NCBI RefSeq assembly: GCF_900113375.1
Contig: NZ_FOPC01000010.1
Location: forward strand, 101,559-165,558
Source: Algoriphagus hitonicola
GTDB taxonomy: Bacteria; Bacteroidota; Bacteroidia; Cytophagales; Cyclobacteriaceae
Length of the DNA stretch: 64,000 nucleotides
Direction of reading: 5' to 3'
The notes beneath the pieces were generated by a model, which searched no databases, was not told the DNA's origin, and worked only from the letters and a program-made list of their open reading frames with translations. Made by a program: the position numbers and the translations under genes. Of this stretch, positions 36,138 to 46,454 are shown piece after piece; position 1 is the first letter of the stretch, and each line of letters starts with the position of its first letter.

Positions 36138-38816
36138 TTGAAGTTTAAGAATTTGTTTAGGTTTTTGCTTTTGCTCGTTTTTTATTCTATCCCCAATTTT
36201 TGGGATACTGGGTATTCTTTTGCTCAGGCTGAGCAGAATTCAGATTCTGCGGCTGATTTTTCCCTTGATTACGTCATGGAAATCTGGGACAATACCAAAG
36301 GACTACCTCAAAATGCGGTTTTTGCCCTCGAAAAAGACAACCATGGATATTTGTGGATCGCCACCGAAGAAGGCTTGGTACGTTTTGACGGAACTTATCC
36401 CAAGGTCTTTGATCAGGACAATTATCCTGAAATGATCGAGCAGACCTATTACACCTTTTTTAAGACCCCGGGAGGATTATGGGCTACGGCCGACAGAAGT
36501 GTAGCCCTATTAGAAAAAAATATCCAAAAAGTAATTGATTGCACATCCATCACTGAAAACACCTGGATCAGAGCCATTACCCAAATAGAAAATGGAGACC
36601 TATTGATCGGAACCGAGGAAGGAAAGATTCATCGCTGGGCTAATGAAACTTTTACCCCTCTTGATTTTTGGAATCCAGAACTTGGTTTAGAAATCCAAAG
36701 CTTTTTCCATTGGAGTCCTAGTCAACTCATGGTGGGAACCACCCGGGGGCTTTACTTATTAGACTTGGATGCAGAGGAAGTCAAGTTGCTGTCCTCGGAT
36801 ACTTTTCCCGTCATTAAAATTTTTGGCTCCTCAAGTGTCGTGTATGTGTATTCTCCGGATGCAGGGATTTTTCAACTGATGGAAAACATGGAAATGAAAT
36901 CTATTATTTCATTCAATGAAATTAATGACATCAATCCCTCCAGTTTGGTCAGTGATTCGGAAAACCGGATTTGGGCAGGATCTATCGAAAAAGGCATCAT
37001 TCTGATCGAAAATGGCAAGGTAAATCGATTCAGCTATCCTGAACTAGAAAATTATACAATTCGGAAAATCATCAAAGAGGATGAAAATCTATATCTAGGT
37101 ACTTTGGGAAAAGGTCTCGCTCTGGTCAAACCCGCCAAAGTAACTCAGCCTAAATTTAAAGCCCTGGATAAAAAGAATATCAAGCCGATCTTTCAGGCAG
37201 CAGATAGCAGCGTCTGGATAGGTACTCGATCAGATGGGATATTTTGGATTGAAGACGGAAAAATCCGCAACTTGAATGAAAGCAATGGACTAATTCAAAA
37301 TGGAATCACGACCATAGGGGCCAAAGACGAAAAAATCTATGCGGGGACGACCGTGGGAATTTCAATCATAGACCGAAATTCCGGCAAAATAATATCTGAA
37401 TTCACCAAAGAGGACGGTCTCAAACACAATTACATCACCGCCATTTATAAAGATTCCAAAGATTGGGTGTGGATTTTAACCCGAAGAGGAGGCATTCATT
37501 ACATCGACGAGAACGAGGTATTTCATCAAATTGACCTTCCTGAAAACTTTGCCTTTACCAACTTCGTGACTATTAAAGAATTACGAAATAAGGAGATTCT
37601 GATTGGATCAATGAATCAAGGCATTTTCCGGTTCAAAGACGGGGAATTTATAGGAAATCGAACTTTACCCCTTACTCCGGGAGAAGATGTGGTTTATGCG
37701 ATTTACGAAGACAAAGTAGGAGACTTGTGGTTTGCTACCCACGGAGGCTTGATATTATTGAAAGATGGTCGATTTAAAGTTTTAAGAAAAGCCAATGGAC
37801 TAAAAACCAAAAGTGTGTATAGCATCACCCATGACGGAATTAATGGGGTTTGGATCAGCAATAATTTCGGGGTTCAATATTTTTCGGATTCAGAGCTTGA
37901 GAAATTCAAGGAAACCAGAGATGAGGATTTTTTCATCGGTACCACCCTTTACAATGAAAGCTTGGGAATGCCTAATTCTGAAGCCAATGGGCTCATTTTC
38001 CCTCCAGTGACCAAAGATTTCTCCGGGAAAATCTGGGTACCTACCGTAGAGGGAGTTGGGGTCATAGATCCTGCGGTCACTTCAGAGCAAGCAAAGTCTC
38101 CCTCCAATTTTATTTGGGATGAGTTACAACTGGGAAATCAAAAAGCAGCGATTGACAGTCAAATTGAAATTCCCCCCGGGGTTCGAATGTTTCAGGTTTC
38201 TTTTAGCCTCATTGACTTCGAAAACCCCTCTCAGTATTCTCTTTTCTACCGAATTGATGACGGATCGGAGAGTTGGCTACCAATCAAAGATCAGCGATTG
38301 CTCTTTTTCAATGGCTTAATGCCCGGCACCTATGATCTGGAAGTGAAAATCTTAAGATTTGGACAGGAGGAAACGATCCATTCACTTCCTATTCAGGTTA
38401 AAGCAAATTTTATTGAAACTCCATTCTTTTGGATGATTATCGGTTTTTCCCTTTTGCTTTTGGTTTATTTCATTTTTAGATACTATTTCAATAGTAAAAT
38501 GAAGCGGGAACTGGAGGCCAAAGTCGAGCGGAGAACTTTGCAACTCAGCCAAACCAATGAAAAACTCAAGGAGGCAGTTCGGGAAATTGAGGATCAAAAT
38601 TTGAGATTGCAAGAAATCACCTGGGATCAATCCCATCTCGTCCGGGCACCCTTAACCAAAGCCATGGGAATCAATCAGTTGTTGATTAAATATTCGAAAT
38701 ACTCGAAAGTAGCCAAAAGCAAAGAGGAATTGGAAATCGAGCTTTTGGAAACCCTGAAACAATTGGATGAAATCGTAAAGGAAACTCACTCCAAATCCGA
38801 AAACCTTAAGAAATAA
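36138..38816 (+). CDS. Two-component propeller sensor with H-box but no ATPase domain
   Basis: 892 residues from a TTG start at 36138, supported by the signal peptide it gives (FRFLLLLVFYSIP). Regions: a large periplasmic beta-propeller of Reg_prop repeats (about residues 35-690; e.g. LWIATEEGLVRFDGT, IWAGSIEKGI, VWISNNFGVQYF), a Y_Y_Y-like domain, one membrane segment (about 762-785), a coiled coil, then a HisKA-like helix with H833 in WDQSHLVRAPL. It ends about 60 residues later without the HATPase_c domain. It overlaps the response regulator by one base (TAATG). It senses an extracellular ligand; how the signal is phosphorylated is unclear. Confidence 0.88.
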   Translation: MKFKNLFRFLLLLVFYSIPNFWDTGYSFAQAEQNSDSAADFSLDYVMEIWDNTKGLPQNAVFALEKDNHGYLWIATEEGLVRFDGTYPKVFDQDNYPEMIEQTYYTFFKTPGGLWATADRSVALLEKNIQKVIDCTSITENTWIRAITQIENGDLLIGTEEGKIHRWANETFTPLDFWNPELGLEIQSFFHWSPSQLMVGTTRGLYLLDLDAEEVKLLSSDTFPVIKIFGSSSVVYVYSPDAGIFQLMENMEMKSIISFNEINDINPSSLVSDSENRIWAGSIEKGIILIENGKVNRFSYPELENYTIRKIIKEDENLYLGTLGKGLALVKPAKVTQPKFKALDKKNIKPIFQAADSSVWIGTRSDGIFWIEDGKIRNLNESNGLIQNGITTIGAKDEKIYAGTTVGISIIDRNSGKIISEFTKEDGLKHNYITAIYKDSKDWVWILTRRGGIHYIDENEVFHQIDLPENFAFTNFVTIKELRNKEILIGSMNQGIFRFKDGEFIGNRTLPLTPGEDVVYAIYEDKVGDLWFATHGGLILLKDGRFKVLRKANGLKTKSVYSITHDGINGVWISNNFGVQYFSDSELEKFKETRDEDFFIGTTLYNESLGMPNSEANGLIFPPVTKDFSGKIWVPTVEGVGVIDPAVTSEQAKSPSNFIWDELQLGNQKAAIDSQIEIPPGVRMFQVSFSLIDFENPSQYSLFYRIDDGSESWLPIKDQRLLFFNGLMPGTYDLEVKILRFGQEETIHSLPIQVKANFIETPFFWMIIGFSLLLLVYFIFRYYFNSKMKRELEAKVERRTLQLSQTNEKLKEAVREIEDQNLRLQEITWDQSHLVRAPLTKAMGINQLLIKYSKYSKVAKSKEELEIELLETLKQLDEIVKETHSKSENLKK

Positions 38817-39226
38817 TGAAAAATAACACCCCCAAGGTTCTTATTATAGATGATGATCCCGGAGTGTTATTCCTTCATGAAATCATAGTGACCGAAAATA
38901 ACCTGCATCCCAAGCCCAGTACTTTTTTTGATGCCAAAAATGCCTTGAACTATATTCTATCCATCGATGAGGGTGTCAATCGAATTTTGATTTTTTTGGA
39001 TATCAATATGCCAAAAATGAATGGTTGGGAATTTCTAGATCGTTTGGTCAGAAAAATCAAACATTTGGATATCAAAGTAATCATGGTCACTTCCTCATTA
39101 AACAGAAATGAACGGGAGAAAGCCAAAGAATATGAAATCATCATTGATTTTTGGGAAAAGCCGATGGACGAAGATCAGGTTTCTGGACTGATTCAAAAAT
39201 TAGAGTCCTGGCTGAAGGGTCACTAG
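38816..39226 (+). CDS. Single-domain response regulator (receiver only)
   Basis: 136 residues, a stand-alone REC domain: acidic pocket D12-D14 (LIIDDDPG), phosphoacceptor D62 (IFLDINMPKMNGWEF), VTSS switch region near 91-94 and K115 in FWEKPMDE. There is no output domain, so it acts through protein contacts or as a phosphate relay. Its start overlaps the stop of the propeller sensor, so the two are a pair. Confidence 0.93.
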   Translation: MKNNTPKVLIIDDDPGVLFLHEIIVTENNLHPKPSTFFDAKNALNYILSIDEGVNRILIFLDINMPKMNGWEFLDRLVRKIKHLDIKVIMVTSSLNRNEREKAKEYEIIIDFWEKPMDEDQVSGLIQKLESWLKGH

Positions 39227-39366
39227 CAAACAGGTCTGTAAATCGCAAAAGCAAAAATATCCAACGTCAATTTCCCGAATTGATTGATTTACAAAATCTT
39301 CTGTTTGATTTTCGTAAGAATACCTTTCCATAAAATCCCTAACTTTATTCTTTAAATAACTATGAA

Positions 39367-39825
39367 ATGGCCATTATCAATCTTACTATCAACGGAAAAT
39401 CCAAGCAAGTCGATGTAGATCCCAACACCCCTGTACTTTGGGTTTTACGGGATCATCTGGATTTAGTAGGGACCAAATTTGGTTGCGGTATCGCCCAATG
39501 CGGTGCTTGCACCATTCATCTTGACGGCACTGCAGTTCGATCCTGTTCACTACCGGTTTCGAGCGCAGAAGGTGCCGAAATCACCACTATTGAAGGACTC
39601 TCAGAAAAAGGAGATCATCCCCTTCAGGAAGCCTGGATTGAGCATGATGTCCCCCAGTGTGGCTATTGTCAGGCTGGACAAATCATGACAGCGGCAGCAC
39701 TATTAAAAGATAATCCTAGCCCATCCGATGAAGAAATTGAAGATGCCATGAATGGGAATATTTGCCGATGTGGAACCTACCTCAGAATCAAAGCTGCCGT
39801 AAAAACTGCGGCACAAAAACTGTAA
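39367..39825 (+). CDS. [2Fe-2S] subunit of a molybdenum hydroxylase (IorA-like)
   Basis: 152 residues. The N-terminal plant-ferredoxin-type cluster is in [20 protein letters not shown] plus a later Cys. The C-terminal helical [2Fe-2S] domain has [12 protein letters not shown] and GNICRCGTY. It carries electrons from the molybdenum centre of the subunit encoded 12 bp downstream. The set resembles isoquinoline 1-oxidoreductase and related two-subunit enzymes, which lack the FAD subunit. Confidence 0.93.
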   Translation: MAIINLTINGKSKQVDVDPNTPVLWVLRDHLDLVGTKFGCGIAQCGACTIHLDGTAVRSCSLPVSSAEGAEITTIEGLSEKGDHPLQEAWIEHDVPQCGYCQAGQIMTAAALLKDNPSPSDEEIEDAMNGNICRCGTYLRIKAAVKTAAQKL

Positions 39826-39837
39826 TCCCTCAGAACC

Positions 39838-42105
39838 ATGACCACTGTAAATACAAAACTCAATAGAAGATCATTTCTGAAGGTTTCTGCCCTTGCCGGG
39901 GGAGGAATGGTCCTTAGCTTTTCTTGGTTGGCCGGTTGTAAACCTACACCAGAAGAGACGCTTGGCATGCCCAAGGAATGGTTTGAACTCAACAGCTACA
40001 TCAAAATCGGTGAAAATGGAGCGGTTACGCTTTACAGTTCCTCACCTGAATTTGGTCAAAACATAAAAACCTCCATGCCTATGATCCTTGCCGAGGAACT
40101 CGACGTGGATTGGAAAAATGTAATGGTAGAGCAAGGTAATTTTGACACCAATCGATTCCAAAGACAATTTGCTGGAGGAAGCCAATCCATCCGCCAAGGC
40201 TGGACGCCGCTCCGTACAGCAGGTGCCACAGCCCGAGCCATGCTCGTCACTGCTGCGGCCCAAACTTGGAGTGTTCCCCAATCAGAAATCACCACTGCAT
40301 CTGGAATTTTGGAGCACAAGGGAAGTGGAAAAAAAGCACACTATGGTGAAATGGCTTCTTTAGCCTCCACCTTAGAAGTCCCCGAGAAAGTAGATTTGAA
40401 GGCTAGGAAAGATTTCAAAATCATTGGCACCTCGAAAAAAAATGTAGATGTACAACAGATAATAACCGGCAAACCACTTTTTGGATTGGACTATAAAGTG
40501 GAGGGGATGAAATACGCTTCAATTATTCATCCACCTGCTTTTGGAATGCGATTAAAATCTTTTGACGGGGACAAAGCCAAAGCAATGCCGGGAATCCAAG
40601 ACCTATTCACCATAAAAGTTTACAATGAAGATTTCGTCAGGAGCTTTTTCGATGTGGTCACTTTTCCGGAGCTACTGGTGATTGTAGGGAATTCAACTTG
40701 GGAAGTATTTCAAGCAAAAAAAGAAGTGAAAGTGGAGTGGGAAAAGGCTCCTGAATCCAATTTTTCAATGAGGGGTTTTGGCGGAGGAGAACCCTCGACA
40801 ATCACTGTACCGGAAGGGCTTGAAAATACCGTTGATCATCGCTCAAAAATGGAAATAGTTGCCAAAAATTCAGCTAGGGTCGTCCGAAGAGATGGAGATC
40901 CCGAAAGTGCATTTAAAAAAGCAGCAAAAGTCCTAGAGAGAACTTATACGGCTCCTTACTTAGCCCATAATACCATGGAGCCGGCAAATTGCTTTGCAAA
41001 CGTAGGGGATGAACAAGCTGAAATTTATGGCCCTACTCAATGGCCGGAACCGATCAGCGCGGCATTGGCAGACCGATTGGGTTTACCCAAGGACAAAATA
41101 AAAATCAACCTTCCTAGAATGGGAGGAGGTTTTGGATTAAGAGCTTATAGCCATCATTTGTTAGAGGCAGCAGTGATATCCCAAAAAATAAAAGCTCCCG
41201 TCAAAATGGTGTACACACGAGAGGATGATATGAGCTACGGAATTTATCGCCCTACCTACTCGGCTACTTACCGTGCAGCTTTGGATGAAAACAATCAATT
41301 ATTGGCATTTCATGTCAAAGCTGGAGGAATTCCAGAATCCCCACTTCACGCCAACCGTTTTCCGGCAGGCGCGATTGACAACTATTTAGCTGAAGGTTGG
41401 GAAATCCCTTCCAATATTACCATCGGGGCTTTCCGAGCTCCTCGATCCAACTTTATCGCAGGAGCTGAGCAAAGCTTTCTGGATGAATTGGCCGAGGAAA
41501 TGGGGAAAGATCCAATCGAATTCCGCTTGGAATTACTCAAGCGAGCAGAAACAAATCCAGTAGGGGAAAACAACGATTATGACCCCAAGCGCTATGCTGG
41601 TGTACTAGAATTGGTACGGGAAAAATCCAACTGGAATAATCCCCCGGCTGATGTCCATCGCGGAGTTTCCGCCTATTTCTGCCATAATTCTTACGTGGCT
41701 GAGGTCTTGGATTTAAAAATGGAAGGCAGTACCCCAAAAGTAGAGAATGTCTTCGCCGCCGTCGATTGCGGGATCGTCGTGAATCCCGATGCCGCTGCCA
41801 ATATGGGTGAAGGGGCTATCGTGGATGGAATCGGCAATGCCTTTTTTGGTGAGTTGGGGTTCGAAAACGGCGCTCCTACCAAGCGGAATTTTGACCAATA
41901 CCGAATGATTCGTCAAAAGGAAGCTCCAAAAAATATCCAAGTGCATTTCGTGGAAAACAATGAAGATCCCACAGGTTTGGGTGAGCCTCTCTTCCCTCCT
42001 GTCTTCGCAGCCGTAGCCAATGCGCTATACAAGGCCACTGGAAACCGGCTTTATGATCAGCCTTTCCAACCCAAACTGGAAGAGATGAGCAATCTGTTGA
42101 TGTAA
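39838..42105 (+). CDS. Molybdopterin-binding subunit of a xanthine dehydrogenase-family hydroxylase (IorB-like)
   Basis: 755 residues. A twin-arginine export signal (NRRSFLKVSALAGGG) with a following hydrophobic stretch indicates folded export to the periplasm. Molybdopterin-binding blocks include GGGFGLRAYSHHLLEAA and GAFRAPRSNF. The conserved catalytic glutamate region is GLGEPLFPPVFAAVANAL near the C-terminus. It oxidises N-heterocycles or aldehydes in known relatives; the substrate here is unknown. It needs the molybdenum cofactor whose synthesis genes lie 8-17 kb away. Confidence 0.92.
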   Translation: MTTVNTKLNRRSFLKVSALAGGGMVLSFSWLAGCKPTPEETLGMPKEWFELNSYIKIGENGAVTLYSSSPEFGQNIKTSMPMILAEELDVDWKNVMVEQGNFDTNRFQRQFAGGSQSIRQGWTPLRTAGATARAMLVTAAAQTWSVPQSEITTASGILEHKGSGKKAHYGEMASLASTLEVPEKVDLKARKDFKIIGTSKKNVDVQQIITGKPLFGLDYKVEGMKYASIIHPPAFGMRLKSFDGDKAKAMPGIQDLFTIKVYNEDFVRSFFDVVTFPELLVIVGNSTWEVFQAKKEVKVEWEKAPESNFSMRGFGGGEPSTITVPEGLENTVDHRSKMEIVAKNSARVVRRDGDPESAFKKAAKVLERTYTAPYLAHNTMEPANCFANVGDEQAEIYGPTQWPEPISAALADRLGLPKDKIKINLPRMGGGFGLRAYSHHLLEAAVISQKIKAPVKMVYTREDDMSYGIYRPTYSATYRAALDENNQLLAFHVKAGGIPESPLHANRFPAGAIDNYLAEGWEIPSNITIGAFRAPRSNFIAGAEQSFLDELAEEMGKDPIEFRLELLKRAETNPVGENNDYDPKRYAGVLELVREKSNWNNPPADVHRGVSAYFCHNSYVAEVLDLKMEGSTPKVENVFAAVDCGIVVNPDAAANMGEGAIVDGIGNAFFGELGFENGAPTKRNFDQYRMIRQKEAPKNIQVHFVENNEDPTGLGEPLFPPVFAAVANALYKATGNRLYDQPFQPKLEEMSNLLM

Positions 42106-42136
42106 AGAGGAATGATTTCGTTTTAAAATAGTATTC

Positions 42137-42168
42137 AAAAGCAGGCATCGGGGGATGCCTGCTTTTTT
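42137..42168 (+). terminator. Terminator of the molybdenum hydroxylase operon
   Basis: Perfect 11-bp stem AAAGCAGGCAT (42138-42148) / ATGCCTGCTTT (42155-42165) with a 6-nt G-rich loop, then more T. Confidence 0.92.
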
Positions 42169-42308
42169 GTTTTACGAAAACTCAAAAACTGACTTTTAGA
42201 AAATTTCAATCCTGATTTTCTGTGATTTAATATTTTTTTACAAAAGTCTTGAAGCGAAATCAAGGCTCATGACGTATTGGGGACAGAATAAAAACTAAAT
42301 CCAACACC

Positions 42309-43040
42309 ATGATTAAAAGATTGATTTCTTTCAAGAAAAGAGGCCTGATGATGGCTACCAGTACATTGGCCCTAGCAGGGATTTTGGGTCTGAGCAGTTG
42401 CCTCGATGACATCGAAAACCCAAATCTCCCTCCCACTGCCTATGTTTCTGTTTATCAGGGTTCCCCTGACGCCCCTGAGCTCGACATTTATGCAGATGCA
42501 AACCGGATTAATAATCAGGCATTAGATTTTGCTGAAGCACTAGCATACAGTCCTTTTTATGTAGGAGAGCGACAATTCAAAGTGACCGCATTTGATGCTG
42601 CTTCTTCCCTATTGGAGAAGGATTTCGTACTCGGAGCGGATACGGTCTATTCCCTGTTTATCCTAAATAAAATGCCTGATTTGGATGCGATTTTAGTTGA
42701 AGATGACTGGGAGGACCCAACTGCTGAGGAAGCTCAAGTTCGTCTGGTTCACCTTTCTCCGGATACCGAGGAGGTTTATGTCAAAATCAGCGATTCAGAA
42801 GATCGTTTATCCACTGATGTTGACTTTGGAGGTCACTCCGGTTTTTCAGCAATCGCTACAGATACTTACGACATCGAGGTGATCGCCGTGGACACAGAGG
42901 AAGTAATAGTCAGTGCATCGGATGTAGAGCTCAAAGGCAACCGGGTGTACACCTTTATTCTCCGGGGATTAGCCGAAACCGAAGATGAAGACCTCAAGCT
43001 AGACTTACAATTATTAACCAACTATGTCAACTACCAGTAA
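42309..43040 (+). CDS. DUF4397 domain lipoprotein
   Basis: 243 residues. A long basic N-terminus is followed by a hydrophobic segment and a lipobox ending LSSC. Two beta-sandwich DUF4397 halves follow: AYVSVYQGSPDAPELDIYAD and VRLVHLSPDTEEVYVKISD are the repeat signatures. The protein is strongly acidic. Surface or outer-membrane lipoprotein of unknown function. It is convergent with the T9SS plug gene. Confidence 0.88.
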   Translation: MIKRLISFKKRGLMMATSTLALAGILGLSSCLDDIENPNLPPTAYVSVYQGSPDAPELDIYADANRINNQALDFAEALAYSPFYVGERQFKVTAFDAASSLLEKDFVLGADTVYSLFILNKMPDLDAILVEDDWEDPTAEEAQVRLVHLSPDTEEVYVKISDSEDRLSTDVDFGGHSGFSAIATDTYDIEVIAVDTEEVIVSASDVELKGNRVYTFILRGLAETEDEDLKLDLQLLTNYVNYQ

Positions 43041-43057
43041 ATTCTGAGTAAACGAAG

Positions 43058-43092
43058 CCAAAAATTCCCGGGTAATCACTCGGGATTTTTTT
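43058..43092. terminator. Convergent terminator between DUF4397 and plug genes
   Basis: Stem TCCCG (43066-43070) / CGGGA (43081-43085), extended by flanking A and T runs (AAAAAT ... TTTTTTT), in the 50-bp gap between two stop codons. Confidence 0.65.
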
Positions 43093-44359
43093 ATAACCTT
43101 CTTCGATTGGGCTGTAGGTAAACATAGCCCACCAACTGATCATAGCGGGAACCCAAGGCCCGATAATACACCATCACTTCGTATTCATTTTCGGTTTGGA
43201 AATAGCTACCCTCGAAAGGCTTCGTATCTAACTCCTCTCCCAAAGCATATTGATAGTCATACCAGCCTTGTTTTAATAAAACCGCAGTTTCATAAAGCTC
43301 CAATTCCTCATTCCATTTCATCTGTGCATCCAGTGATTTTCCCCAAGCAGTAAAGGCCCCCATCAGGTAAATAGGTTCTGAGGTTTGGGGATATTTGAGG
43401 TAAAAATTGGTTAGAATGTATTGGCTGTCCATTTCGGGATTTCCTCCCGGTCGATCATTATTAAACACCACATATTGCCCATTGAGATCCAAATATTGGG
43501 AATAGGCCTGATTGGGCCTTGGACTGTCGATTTTGGCATCGGCATAGATCACATCCGTTTCCACGGTTATATTGGCAATATTGACGCCCGCAGCTCGAAT
43601 AAATCGTAAGTCCACAAAACGAAATTCATTCCCAGCCGAAAAGGTGTTTTCCCCGTCAAAACTCTCAAATCGCATCAGTTTACTGCTTTCGTTCAAAAAT
43701 GTTGGCTTAGAGAAGGACTTGGCATTTCCCCATCGCTGATTTTGACGGATAACTACTCGAATTTGATTATTCGGGTCCATGATGTCCCCATTTGAATAAT
43801 TGACATTGACATTAATTTGCTGGGAAGTTTGGCGATCCGCCGTTTGACTCGTGGGAACGATGCTCGCACCCACGGTAAAAAACTCCTCATAGACCATAAA
43901 TCTGCGAGTCAAAACCACATCCTCTTCATCTCTTCCACGATACACTTTCGCAATGTAATTTCCCGATTTGGTCACGGGTGGTATCTGAAACGTGTAATGG
44001 ATATACGGAATCCGGGTATTGACTGAATACTCGTAGTCCTGTATGGTAAACTCATTGAAAGTGGACAGAAAATCATTGTTTTTCAACTGAGATTGCTTCC
44101 AGTCCGCATCACAATGAACCAACTTGACCGAATAGAGCTCCGGATCATAGGCTAAATCATCAAAATGCAAAACCAATGGCCTGGAATCTGAAATGGAAAC
44201 CACCGGAGCATTCAACTGACTATTATAATCCGATCCCACGGGAAAAAGCCGAACCGAATAAATGTGATCCTTATACACTTTATCCTCAATTTGGCCAAAG
44301 AGATTTCCCGCATTCAGGGCAAAAAAGAAAAGTAAAAGATAGGTTCTTGCTTGATACAT
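43091..44359 (-). CDS. Type IX secretion system plug protein (DUF5103)
   Basis: 422 residues with a signal peptide (cleavage near LFGQ). DUF5103 blocks: PLVLHFDDLAYDPELYSVKL, VHCDADWKQSQLKNNDFLS, IPYIHYTFQIPPVTKSGNY and a C-terminal GWYDYQYALGEELDTKPFEG with NEYEVMVYYR. In Flavobacterium the homologue plugs the periplasmic side of the SprA translocon when it is not carrying cargo. No other T9SS genes are adjacent, which is normal because they are dispersed. Confidence 0.9.
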   Translation of the reverse strand: MYQARTYLLLFFFALNAGNLFGQIEDKVYKDHIYSVRLFPVGSDYNSQLNAPVVSISDSRPLVLHFDDLAYDPELYSVKLVHCDADWKQSQLKNNDFLSTFNEFTIQDYEYSVNTRIPYIHYTFQIPPVTKSGNYIAKVYRGRDEEDVVLTRRFMVYEEFFTVGASIVPTSQTADRQTSQQINVNVNYSNGDIMDPNNQIRVVIRQNQRWGNAKSFSKPTFLNESSKLMRFESFDGENTFSAGNEFRFVDLRFIRAAGVNIANITVETDVIYADAKIDSPRPNQAYSQYLDLNGQYVVFNNDRPGGNPEMDSQYILTNFYLKYPQTSEPIYLMGAFTAWGKSLDAQMKWNEELELYETAVLLKQGWYDYQYALGEELDTKPFEGSYFQTENEYEVMVYYRALGSRYDQLVGYVYLQPNRRRL

Positions 44360-44383
44360 CGTTGAAAATAGGCAATTATTGAG

Positions 44384-46309
44384 TTAAGCCAAAACCTCCT
44401 GAAGGGCTGAAATCTCATCCACCAGTTTTTCCCAGGTCTCGGTAATCTGCCCAAGTTCTGTTTTTACCTTTTGGTAGTGCTCCTGTACTTCTTGGGCTTT
44501 TTGATCATCGGCATACAAATTCGGGTCAGCAAGCTCTTCTTCCAGCTTGCCCTGCTGGGCTTCTAGTTTTTCCATCTTTCGTTCGGATTCCTCCAAGTCC
44601 CGCTCCAAGCGCTTTAGGTCTTTTTTTGCCTGATTCAGTTCCACCTCTGACTTGGTGGGTATTGGTTTTTCTTTGGGTGGGCTTTTGACCACTTCTTCCT
44701 TGACAGAATTTTGTTGTTGTTGGCTTCGCCAAAATTCGTACTCCTCATACGTTCCCGGATATTCTTTGATCTGCTGATCTTCGATGTACCAGATTTTATT
44801 TGCCACTCCTTTGATGAAATGCCGATCGTGAGAAACCGTCACAAAAGTGCCTTCATACTGCTGCAAAGCCTGGATCAAAATATTTACCGACTGAAAATCC
44901 AAGTGGTTGGTCGGTTCATCCAAAAGCAAGAAATTAGCTTCAGAAATAAGAGTTTTCGCCAGAGCGACCCGGGATTTTTCCCCACCTGACAGTACTTTGA
45001 TTTTTTTATACACCTCTTCATTGGAAAATAGAAAGCAACCCAAGACGCCTCGTAATTCTGAATCGGTTTTAGAGCTTCCGGCCTGATTCATTTCCTGCAA
45101 AATTTCATTGTCCAAAGTCAAGGCTTCCAGCTGATGCTGTGCAAAAAATGCCTTGATCACATTATAGCCTTCTGTCCGATTTCCCTCGATTTTCTCTGAA
45201 CCGTCGATGATCCGAAGCAAAGTGGACTTTCCTTTTCCATTGGCTCCGATCAGGGCGATCTTATCTCCCCGCTCGATTCGGGCAGAGGTGTTTTTCAGAA
45301 TGGTCAAATCCCCATAGGACTTGGATACATGATCCAAGACGACCACATCCCGACCGGATTTTTGGGAAAATTTGAATTTGAAATTGACAAAAGCCTCATC
45401 ATTGACCACTTCATTTACCCGATCCAATCGGTCAAGGGCCTTGATTCGGGATTGCACCTGATTGGATTTGGTCGCTTTGGCACGGAAACGCTCGATAAAA
45501 CGCTCCGTCTGCTTAATCATCTGCTGCTGATTTTCGTAGGCATTTTGCTGCAGTTCCATGCGAAGTTTTTTCTCTTCTTTATAGAAAGAATAATTACCTG
45601 GGTATAGCGTCAAAGTTTGATTCGCCACCTCCACGGTGCTACTGATACAATTGTCCAAAAAAGTCTGATCATGGGAAACCACGATTACCGCTCCTTCGTA
45701 ATTTTTCAGATAATTTTCCACCCACTGAATGGATGGCAAATCCAGGTGGTTGGTTGGTTCATCCAGCATCAACAGGGAGGGTTTTTCCAACAGCAACTTT
45801 GCCAACATTACCCGCATTCTCCATCCACCGGAAAAGGTCCGCAGTGGCTTTTCCAAATCCCCGGTTTTAAATCCGATTCCTTCCAGAACTTCCTCAGCCT
45901 TGGCTTTGATGGTATAGCCTTCATTTGCTTCAAAGCGATCCTGTAAGAAGGCCAATCTATTGATGATTTCCTCCGAATGATCCGTCTCCATTTTATGCAG
46001 TACCTCATCGATCTCACCCTGAAGAGCCAGTGTTTCTTTAAAAGCCGCCAAAGCCACGTTTAAAATACTGTCGTCGGATTGATAGGAAAGCAAATCCTGA
46101 TTTAAAAATCCTATGGTACAGTCTTTGGCTTTTTGAACTTCACCGGTTGTCGCTTGATAATCCCCATTGATGATTCTTAAAAGTGTCGATTTTCCGGTTC
46201 CGTTTTGGCCTACCAACCCGATTTTATCTTTGGGTTTGATATGAAGGTTTGCGTTTTCGTAAAGAGCTCTCCCGCCGATAAAGTATGAAAGGTTACTGAT
46301 TGATAACAT
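44384..46309 (-). CDS. ABC-F family ATPase (Uup/YdiF-like)
   Basis: 641 residues, soluble, with two ATP-binding cassettes. Cassette 1 has Walker A GQNGTGKST, signature FSGGW and LMLDEPTNHLD. Cassette 2 has Walker A GANGKGKST, signature LSGGEKSR and LLLDEPTNHLD. They are joined by the basic ABC-F linker, and a C-terminal coiled coil (about residues 555-640) is rich in Lys and Glu. Relatives act on the ribosome exit site or bind branched DNA (Uup). It is not specifically like an antibiotic-resistance ABC-F. Confidence 0.94.
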   Translation of the reverse strand: MLSISNLSYFIGGRALYENANLHIKPKDKIGLVGQNGTGKSTLLRIINGDYQATTGEVQKAKDCTIGFLNQDLLSYQSDDSILNVALAAFKETLALQGEIDEVLHKMETDHSEEIINRLAFLQDRFEANEGYTIKAKAEEVLEGIGFKTGDLEKPLRTFSGGWRMRVMLAKLLLEKPSLLMLDEPTNHLDLPSIQWVENYLKNYEGAVIVVSHDQTFLDNCISSTVEVANQTLTLYPGNYSFYKEEKKLRMELQQNAYENQQQMIKQTERFIERFRAKATKSNQVQSRIKALDRLDRVNEVVNDEAFVNFKFKFSQKSGRDVVVLDHVSKSYGDLTILKNTSARIERGDKIALIGANGKGKSTLLRIIDGSEKIEGNRTEGYNVIKAFFAQHQLEALTLDNEILQEMNQAGSSKTDSELRGVLGCFLFSNEEVYKKIKVLSGGEKSRVALAKTLISEANFLLLDEPTNHLDFQSVNILIQALQQYEGTFVTVSHDRHFIKGVANKIWYIEDQQIKEYPGTYEEYEFWRSQQQQNSVKEEVVKSPPKEKPIPTKSEVELNQAKKDLKRLERDLEESERKMEKLEAQQGKLEEELADPNLYADDQKAQEVQEHYQKVKTELGQITETWEKLVDEISALQEVLA

Positions 46310-46454
46310 GCTGCAAAAATAGCTAATCGCCCGTTCCTATCCTTCCTGAAATGGAAAAGATTGTTGGGAGGGTTGGGTGTAAAGGAGGAAGTCATAGGAA
46401 AGTCTGAAGGCTTAAATGAAAAAGTTGAAACGGTATTTAGCAAAGGGAATGGGT

